Positions 57,346 through 64,000 of a stretch of 64,000 nucleotides of DNA are shown one piece after another. Both the position numbers and the translations under genes were made by a program. Position 1 is the first letter of the stretch; every line of letters begins with the position of its first letter. The notes below the pieces were generated by a model. The model was not told the origin of the DNA and did not search any database. It saw only the letters and a program-made list of their open reading frames with translations. The stretch comes from JACCXG01 sp963836735 (lineage in GTDB: Bacteria; Acidobacteriota; Vicinamibacteria; Vicinamibacterales; 2-12-FULL-66-21), in assembly GCA_963836735.1 (NCBI GenBank), contig CAWIKP010000002.1, positions 27,572-91,571 on the forward strand. The letters run 5' to 3'.

Positions 57346-59887
57346 CTAGAACTTGTAGCGGAGTGAAAACTGGAACTGCCGTGCCGATCGCGCCGCCACG
57401 GGCGTTCCGAACAACGGCGAGCTGATGATGCCGACGTAGGACACGTAGTTGACGCGGTTCAGCAGGTTGAACCCGTCAGCCCCCAGGGTCAGCTCGTGGC
57501 CGCTCTTTGGCCCGCCCAGCTTGAGGTCCCTCGACGCATGCAGATCGAGTGTCGCGAGATCGCCGGCAATCAACGTGTTGCGCGCGATCCCTGGCGGCCG
57601 CGCCCGGCCGCGGCCGTTGTTGTAAGGGTCGCCGCCAATCGTCTGGGTGTAAGGACCGGCCGAGTTCAGCGTCAGCGCCACGCCGAGATCGACGATCTTG
57701 ACGCCGGTGACGGTGCCAATCATCACGAAGCGATGCCGGCGATCGACATCCGCCCGCGCCCACTCACCCGACAGGTCGTAATCGTTCGCCGGAAACGCAT
57801 TGATGCCAGCGGTGTCGTTGTAAGTCCGGCTCAACGTGTACTGCACCTGACCGTTGAACCACGCGGACATGCGGCCGCGCAGGGTCACGCCGAATGAATC
57901 GGCGCTCTGCCGGCCGTTCGACTCGACCTGGCGAACCACGCCGTAGGCGGGATCCGGCCGCGTCCGATACAGCGGCGGCAGCGGCGCATTGATGTCACGC
58001 GATCGAAACAGGCTGTAGCCGCGCGCGCCGGTATAGCTCAGCGACACAGTCGTCGTCTTTTTTAGCTGGTGGTCGAAGCTCACGCTGTATTGAACGCTTT
58101 GCGGGATCTGCACATCGGGCGCGAGTTGCACGATGCTCGGCGGCGGCACGGTGGCGGCCGCCGACGCGAATGGATCGGGATAGCCGGGATCGGTGATCAC
58201 GATCTTCGTCAGCCCGCCCGGCTGCGAATGCAGCACGTCGGCAATCACCACCGGCCCGCTCCGATCGTTGAACACGCCGGCGCCGGCGCGCAGCACATTC
58301 GCCTTGCCGTTGCCCGGCGCATAGGCGATCGAGAAGCGCGGGGCGACATTGTTGGTGTCGTGGAAATAATTCTGCCAGTCGTAGCGCACGCCGTAATCGA
58401 TCGAGAGGCCCGGACGGATCTGCCAATCGTCCTTGACGTACACGCCCACCTGTTTTTCGAGCAATGCCAGGTCGCCGTTGCCCTGCTGCTGGGTAAACGC
58501 GTACGGCCGGCCCGGTCTCGTATGCGACGAGGTTGGCGAAATAAAACGAGCCGCCGAAGTTGGTCTTGTCGTAGAAGCCGCGCCTGCTCCAGTCGGGCAG
58601 CTGGAATCCCGCCTGCACGAGATGCTTGCCGTGAGTCCATGACAGGCTCTCGTTCAAGTTGATGTGCGTCTCCGTCCGAACGAGGTCGACCTGCGCGCCG
58701 CCGCCGGTGAACGCACCGGCGACGATGATGGCGCGATCGGGCGTGAGGCTGGTGGTCGGCTCCCGCTCGTGGCCGAACAGCATCTGAAACTGGTTCACGA
58801 GCGTCGGCGTGATGATCGTCTGCTGCGTGTAGGTGACCTGCTGCTCGTGATGCTTGAACGTCGTCGCCGCGCTGGCCAGCGTGGTGCCGCCGGCATCGCG
58901 GTTCTCGTCGCTCTCGTACTGATAGTTCGGACGAATCGAAAACGTGTTCTCCCGGCTGACCTGGCGCGTGATGCTGCCGGTGATGCGCGCTTCGCCGCTC
59001 GTCTGCGGCAACTGGCCATCGATCGGTCCATCGGGTCCGATCGCGTGAATGTATGCCTGGTTGGCGTCGTGCTCGTCGTTGGCCGACAGCATGAACATGG
59101 TCTTGCCATCGTGGCCGATCGGTCCGCCGAGAACTCCTTCGACGCTTTGCCGCTGCTCCTGCGGTTTCGCGCTCGCGAAGGCGTTGCGCGCGCTCAGGTG
59201 GCCATTGCGGATGAGGGTGTTGAACTCGCCGTGATACTGCTGCGAGCCCGGCTTGGTCAGGATCTCGATGCGTCCGCGGCCCGGCCGCGAGTATTCCGCG
59301 GAGTACCGGATCCTGATTGATCCTGATCTGCGATACCGCCGCGGCACTGACGTTGAGGGCACTGACCTCCATGCCGTTGACGACGATCGTCACGCCGCTG
59401 CCGAGGGCCGCCGGATCGAGAAAGCGCGACGCCGTCGCGATCAGGTCACGATCGAGCACGGGCAGCGTGCTGAGCATTTCCTGATCGAGCGTCACCGCGT
59501 CCTGGTTGCCCGAGGCGCTCGCATTGACGCCGGCGGCGGCGTTGCTGACCGTCACGTCCTGCGCAATCGAGGCGAGGCCGAGGACGAGTTTCTGCGGTGA
59601 GGGCGCTCGCGATCCGACGCGCACGCGCGAAGACAGATCCTTGAACCCCTCGAAATGCGCGCGCAGCTCGTAGGTCCCCGGAGCGACGCCATCGAAGCGA
59701 AATGCGCCGACGCCGTCGGTCGCGACCGATCGCAGACGCGGCCGCCCGCAGCCAGGTCGACGGTCGCGCCGGTCAGCACCGCGCCGGTCTGATCCTGCAC
59801 GATGCCCGTGACGGTGACTCCTTGCACCGCGCCCTGTTGTGGGGAACCAAGAAGCGCCGAGAGAACGAGTAACGATACAACCCACAT
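57346..59887 (-). CDS. TonB-dependent receptor, carboxypeptidase-regulatory type (third), several frame breaks
   Basis: This is a shorter outer-membrane receptor (about 845 residues). A signal peptide (MWVVSLLVLSALLGSPQQ) leads to a regulatory-like Ig domain (VTVTGIVQDQTGAVLTGATV), a plug (LSTLPVLDRDLIATASRFLDP, IVVNGMEVSALNVSAAAV) and a barrel ending RQFQFSLRYKF. The frame changes near 59720, 59310 and 58510. It differs from the two receptors in the middle of the window and lacks their DPLRSGACSPT segment, so its ligand class is probably different. The PepSY-like gene ends 48 bases upstream on the same strand. Confidence 0.85.
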
Positions 59888-59935
59888 AGGGAGTGCAGAG
59901 TGCCCTGAGTAGGTTCTGCGGTATTCGAACCGAGA

Positions 59936-60460
59936 TTACTTCTTGACGGGCTTGCCGGCGGCGTGGAGCTCCATGGTGAGCATTTCCCTGCCTTCGTTTT
60001 CACCTGACCCTCATAGGTCGTCGCGCCATTTTCCCTGACCGATTCCAGGACCACAATCGTGCCCCTGCGCCTCGAGTGCGCGATCGGACCGGCGCCGGCG
60101 CCTTGTCGACGTCGAGCTGCTCTTCGACGAGGTAGACCTTGCCCGGCCGACGTCGATCATGAAATCGCGGGTGCGGCCGTTGACCATCGATTCGAGCTTC
60201 GTAGACTGTCTTTCCCTTTTTCGGTCTCCTTCGAATGCCCTTGATCGTCGCGTTCTTCGTTTCGGCCTCCACGGTCGCCCTGACCGCGGACGGGAGGTTC
60301 TTCAACTGCGACCTTCGCTTCCTTTTCCTTCTTCCTTTGGTTCCTTCTGATCGGCCTTCTGCGCCGGAGCCTTGGCCGCAGCGGTCGTCCCCTGCTCGGC
60401 GTAGGCAGTTCCGAAAACCGGGATCATTGCGACGACCACCGCCAATAGCTTCTGCCTCAT
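59936..60460 (-). CDS. exported PepSY-like protein, heavily frame-broken
   Basis: ATG 60460 (GGAG nine bases upstream) opens a signal peptide (KLLAVVVAMIPVFGTAYA) and a Lys/Glu/Ala-rich linker. In other frames there follow LPSAVRATVEAETKNATIKGI, KTVYEARI, VEEQLDVDKAPAPV and VVLESVRENGATTYEGQVKT, ending EMLTMELHAAGKPVKK before the TAA at 59936. This is the two-repeat PepSY-like pattern of small periplasmic proteins. At least four frame changes in 520 bases are needed, more per length than any neighbour. It is either badly sequenced or decaying. PepSY domains are thought to inhibit proteases or bind metals. It lies just upstream of the third TonB receptor. Confidence 0.65.
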
Positions 60461-60707
60461 CTGTGCTCTCCTGCCGCTAGAAAAGACGTTCCCCGCTGCG
60501 GAATCCGCGTGGCCTTGTGACCCTGCCGAAGACAGCGACTGACTGTTTCCGTCCGAGGGGCCTCGGCTGATCGGCTGGTGATGTTAGCCGGGTACTGCAT
60601 GAACCGGCTATGAACGCGATAGCCCCGATCGATCCTTACTGTGTCGCGCGATACCCCGCTCTGGTGCGCGCGACGTAATGCTGCCGCCCGAGTGATCATG
60701 CAGCCCT

Positions 60708-60846
60708 CGAGAAACGCGGACTCGATCCTGAAGCTCGAGTCGGTGCAGCAGAAGGGCACCACCACCTTCGAAGGACAGGTCAAGACATCCGCGGGAAGAA
60801 GGTCACGTTGGAGCTCGATGGCTCGGGCAATCCGGTGAAGAAATGA
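60708..60846 (+). pseudogene. 3' remnant of a second PepSY-like gene
   Basis: The plus strand reads SILKLESVQQKGTTTFEGQ, then VKTSAG and, after one frame change near 60800, KKVTLELDGSGNPVKK and TGA. This is the same C-terminal pattern as the PepSY-like gene about 250 bases away on the opposite strand (LESV-x3-G-x-TT-x-EGQVKT, GKPVKK). No start or N-terminal half is present. The 60461-60707 gap between the two has no gene. Confidence 0.65.
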
Positions 60847-61406
60847 TCGGAATCTTGCGTGGTCGGATGACGGCGTGTCCGGCGGCCAGAACGGCGGAGA
60901 AAACACGACGCACGGCTGCTGATCTCCGCTGGCTCGATGCGGCGTTCGAGCAGGCGCAGCACGACCGGGCGCAGGGCATCGTGCTTGTACTGCAAGCCGA
61001 CATGTGGGATCCAGAAAAGGGATCGGCGCACGTCGCAAACTACAAACCTTTCATCGACAGTATCGCGGCGCACACGATTGCGTTCGGTCGACCGGTGCTG
61101 CTGTTCAATGGTGACTCGCACGTCTATCGCTCGGACAACCCCCTGAAGGCCGGGGCGGCGTGCGAGATCGAATCCGGCGTTTCCATGACGGCGTGCTCGA
61201 ATGATGCGGCGGCCACTCAGTCGCCCAACTACGTGTCGCCCGACACCTATCCCGACGTGTCGAACTTCCACCGTGTCGTCGTGCATGGCAGCACGCTCCC
61301 GATGGAGTGGCTCCGATTGACAATCACGCCTGGCGCGAACGCGTCCGCGAGTCCGACCGCGTTTGGTCCGTTTGCGTGGCAGCGCGTTCAGCCCAGCCTT
61401 CCCTAG
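60847..61406 (+). pseudogene. 5'-truncated metallophosphoesterase
   Basis: From about 60910 the frame reads LRWLDAAFEQAQHDRAQGIV, then VLVLQADMWDP and the late metal-site motif LFNGDSHVYRSDNP, with a C-terminal beta region (WLRLTITPGANASASP). The N-terminal half with the GD and GNHD motifs is missing, so it cannot be active. An ATG at 60843 keeps the frame open but the first 20 residues are unrelated sequence. The TAG stop is the first codon of a 165-bp inverted-repeat element. It follows directly on the PepSY remnant, so an old deletion probably fused two gene ends. Confidence 0.7.
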
Positions 61407-61567
61407 TGTCGCGTCCCCGAAGTCCTGTTACATTCGGCCGGCGCTGCATCCCGGGGCGCGGCGTTGCTCGGCGGTTGCATACTCCCGGTATGCGCCCTTC
61501 TCGCGCCTTGCGCGCCGGGCGCATCGCCGCCCTCGGTGTTAACAGGACTGCGGGGACGCGACACTAG
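61403..61567. mobile_element. 165-bp MITE-like element with 28-bp inverted ends
   Basis: The left end (61403-61430) and right end (61540-61567) are inverted repeats of 28 bases with one mismatch, both starting CTAGTGTCGCGTCCCCG and ending in GTCCTGTTA. The interior contains a further hairpin, GCATAC-TCCCG-GTATGC, and other GC-rich stems, so the whole unit can fold on itself. It has no coding capacity. The outer CTAG at both ends could be a 4-bp target duplication, as IS5-group elements produce. It is inserted at the end of the truncated phosphoesterase. The sequence from here to 61789 has no other gene. Confidence 0.8.
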
Positions 61568-61789
61568 CACGATCAATCCCGACGACCGTGCTTCCTCTCC
61601 CGGTCGTCGGGTCTCCTCAAACCTCTGTGTCGCCGCCTGCCTTGCAGCGGGAGCCGTGGACGCAGAACGAGCGAGCTCGATATGGTCGAGTCCTACCTCA
61701 GTCGTTTCGGAGCAGCGGTCCCGTCATAATCAGGGGAGCGGAGTCTTCGCTGTACGCTCAGGCGTGGAGCGGAATCGAGAAGGTGTGAC

Positions 61790-62044
61790 ATGACCGAACA
61801 GCGATTTGCACTCGAGTGGGACCGCCCATATCTGCCCGATGCATCGACGCACGTCAGTCTTTTCGACGGCGGCAAGGATCCGCTGCATGTGGTGGCCTCC
61901 GGCCACGGTGCAGGCGACGCGAATGCGCTCGGCGATCTATTGATGACACTGAGGGAGAGAAATGAATCCGCTGACGTCATCGCCTACGTGTCCGGAGAGC
62001 ACGCCGCGCTCACCGGAAAAGTCCCTGCGCATTCAGGGTCTTGA
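61790..62044 (+). CDS. small hypothetical protein
   Basis: This is an 84-residue protein without membrane segments. It reads ALEWDRPYLPDASTHVSLFD, then a segment PLHVVASGHGAGDANALGDLL and a helix with TLRERNES, ending VIAYVSGEHAALTG. The strand-helix order resembles small alpha/beta domains but I do not recognise a family. AGAAGGTG precedes ATG 61790 by about six bases. It stands alone; the next 200 bases (62045-62248) show no gene. Confidence 0.5.
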   Translation: MTEQRFALEWDRPYLPDASTHVSLFDGGKDPLHVVASGHGAGDANALGDLLMTLRERNESADVIAYVSGEHAALTGKVPAHSGS

Positions 62045-62248
62045 TGCTTTAACGATCGACTCGGGGCATCCGTCGACTCCGATTCGGTTTGACTCCTCAT
62101 GTCAGAGCGCGCATTGTGCTGCAGGCGCTCCACTCTTCGCCCGTACGTCTACACGCGGGCCGTCCCCGGCCATCCCCACGAGAGCGCCGCACTGCCGGGG
62201 CACCCCACCCGCTGAGGTCGATTTGCGGGTCCGAAAACGAGGTGTCGG

Positions 62249-64000
62249 ATGCGAGCCGTTCAAATGAGACGCGTGACGCGCCTCGGCGCGATGGCGACAT
62301 TCGTGTTCCTCTGCCTGGTTCCGGAAGTGCTCAGCCAGACGACCCGTGCCACGTTGACCGGTACGGTGACTGATCCCAACGGCGCGATCGTGCCAAGCGC
62401 GACCGTAACCGCGACCAACATTGCGACGAACATCACCAGCACCACGAAGACAAACCAGGAAGGCACCTACACGTTCACGGCACTGGCCCCCGAAGGTACA
62501 CGGTGTCAGTGGCGGTCACCGGGTTCAAGCGCAATGTCCAGACCGGCACCATTCTGCGGATTGCGGAAACCTCGCGATTGGATATCCCGCTCGAAGTCGG
62601 TGCGGTGACGGAAGAGGTCAATGTGGTCAGCGAGGCGCCGCTGGTTCGGAGCACCTCGAGCGAGCAGGGACAGGTGATCGACTACAAGCAGATTCAGTCG
62701 CTCCCATTGAATGGGCGGCTCTTTCAACAGCTCATCACGCTGACTCCGGGGGCCATCCCTGCGGGGTTTGCCGACTTCGCCGAGAATCCGGCTGGAGCCG
62801 GCGCGCGAAGCGCCGTTCACCACAGCTTGAACGGCCTGCCATGGTCTGGCAACAATTACCTGCTCGACGGCGTCGCGAACAACCAGCCGCTCAACGCGTT
62901 CGTCAATATCACTCCACCGCTCGAGGCGCTGCAGGAATTCAAAGTGCAGACGAACAATCCGACGGCCGAGTTTGGCGTTTTCGGCGGCGCGGTCGTCAAC
63001 CTGAGCATCCGATCGGGCACGAACCAGTTCAGTGGGTCGCTGTTCGAGTACGTCCGCGACGATTCGCTCAACGCACGCAACTTCTTCGCCGCCACGAAGG
63101 CGCCCTTCAATTCGCATCAGTTCGGCGGCACGTTCGGCGGGCCGATGCTGCGCAACAAGGCCTTCTTTTTCGGAGACTACCAGCGGCTCCGCCAGGACCA
63201 GGGCCGCACGGTGGTTGCCACCGTCCCGACGGCCGCCATGCGAGGCGGCGATCTCAGCGCGCTCGGTACCCCGATCTCGATCCGCTGAGCCGCCAAGCGT
63301 TTGACGGCAGCATCATTCCGGGCAATCGCATCAACCCGATCACGCGGCAGGTCGCCGACATCTGGCCGCTGCCAAACCGGTCGGGCCTGGTCGACAACTA
63401 CATCGAAAACAACGTCGTCGAGCAGGAGCAGGACGCGTTCGACATCCGCAGCGACGTGAATCTGGGTCGATGGGGGTCGGTCTTCGGCCGCTACTCCAGA
63501 GCCGATCGCGACTTCGTCGAGCCGCCCACGGCCAACATCTTCATGTCCGGAGGAAACCGTACAAGTAGGGGAATTACAACCTCGTGCTCGGACACACCTT
63601 GACGTTGTCATCGAGCCGGCTCAACGAATTCAGGGTTGGCATCAACAAGTACGACCTCGCGCAGTTCGGTTCCGACTTCGGGATCCCGAAGAACAACGAG
63701 CTCGGTATTCCCAACGGCAACATCGAGGGTCACCCGTACACCTTCGGTATCGCCGACTTCAACATCGCCGGCTATCTGCGCACTGCCTCTCCTGGCTTCA
63801 CCAACTCGGTGCGGATTGGCAAGACGGTGCAGGTCTCGGACAACTTCACGTGGGTGGTCGACAAGCACTCGGTGAAATTCGGCGGCGACGCCCGTTTCAT
63901 CACCTCGACGCTCACCAACCCGCAGACGCAGCCGCGCGGTCTCTTCACCTTCAATCGCAACTACACGAGCAACCTCGGCGCGGCCAACACGGGCCAGCCG
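62249..64000 (+). CDS. TonB-dependent receptor, carboxypeptidase-regulatory type (fourth), cut by the window edge
   Basis: GAGGTG five bases before ATG 62249 sets the start. A signal peptide (MATFVFLCLVPEVLSQ) is followed by a regulatory-like domain (ATLTGTVTDPNGAIVPSATV), a plug with IQSLPLNGRLFQQLITLTPGA in parts, LDGVANNQPLNAF, LQEFKVQTNNPTAEFGVFGG, and the first part of the barrel (FGGTFGGPMLRNKAFFFGDYQ... VSDNFTWVVDKHSVKFGGDARF). The frame changes near 62500, 63280 and 63570. PLNGR in the plug is typical of the large Oar-like family in Acidobacteria. The C-terminal half is outside the window. The ligand is unknown. Confidence 0.87.

Noticed and set aside
1..64000. tRNA, rRNA or riboswitch genes
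   Set aside because: I saw no cloverleaf, rRNA-like or known riboswitch pattern in the gaps, but this is reading by eye; a covariance-model scan would be decisive.

Overview
The window is high-GC DNA (roughly two thirds G+C by eye) that reads like a soil Acidobacteriota genome, most likely of the Vicinamibacteria type. This is inferred from gene content, not from a marker gene. The pointers are four very large TonB-type receptors with a carboxypeptidase-regulatory-like N-terminal domain, two Ser/Thr kinases with long C-terminal extensions, PQQ and cytochrome c enzymes, tandem BACON domains, and Gly/Arg/Ala/Pro-rich inserts in secreted proteins. No rRNA, tRNA, CRISPR array or phage gene was noticed. 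About twenty genes need one or more frame changes to read through. The proteins on either side of each change are well conserved, so most of these are probably uncorrected indels in the assembly. Such genes are listed as single loci with the breaks stated.

Left part (1-21.5 kb): a stress, low-oxygen and nitric-oxide region. It holds a P-type ATPase fragment, a DUF4342 protein, a DUF3365 haem protein, a PFL-activating-type radical SAM enzyme, a tandem and a single universal stress protein, a Mla-type ABC ATPase, a fused membrane/spermidine-synthase protein with a TlpA thioredoxin and an outer-membrane barrel, a PAS histidine kinase divergent from a lone receiver, and a PD40 Ser/Thr kinase. A complete cNOR operon follows: a 46-codon membrane ORF, a two-haem NorC, NorB, NorQ and NorD.

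Middle (21.5-47.4 kb): a zinc-ribbon Ser/Thr kinase with a large membrane domain, then two carbohydrate-linked gene runs on the minus strand. The first run has a DUF5060 glycosidase, a Gfo/Idh oxidoreductase, a second glycosidase-like protein and a small monooxygenase. The second has a four-carbon sugar-acid kinase, a class II aldolase/decarboxylase, an isopropylmalate/tartrate-type dehydrogenase, a TonB receptor, a two-haem cytochrome c, a PQQ alcohol dehydrogenase, a methyltransferase-like protein and an MFS carrier. A divergent SMP-30 lactonase and a GntR/FCD regulator lie beside the kinase, followed by a second TonB receptor.

Right part (47.4-64 kb): small secreted and outer-membrane proteins, then a rearranged stretch. 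A segment of about 0.58 kb is present again, with an internal deletion, 3.5 kb downstream. The copies flank a sugar isomerase, gene remnants and a BACON protein with four nearly identical 258-bp repeats. Beyond are a hydrolase, a phosphoesterase, a beta-propeller, a third TonB receptor, a PepSY-like gene, remnants of a second PepSY and a second phosphoesterase, a 165-bp element with 28-bp inverted ends, and a fourth TonB receptor cut by the window edge.
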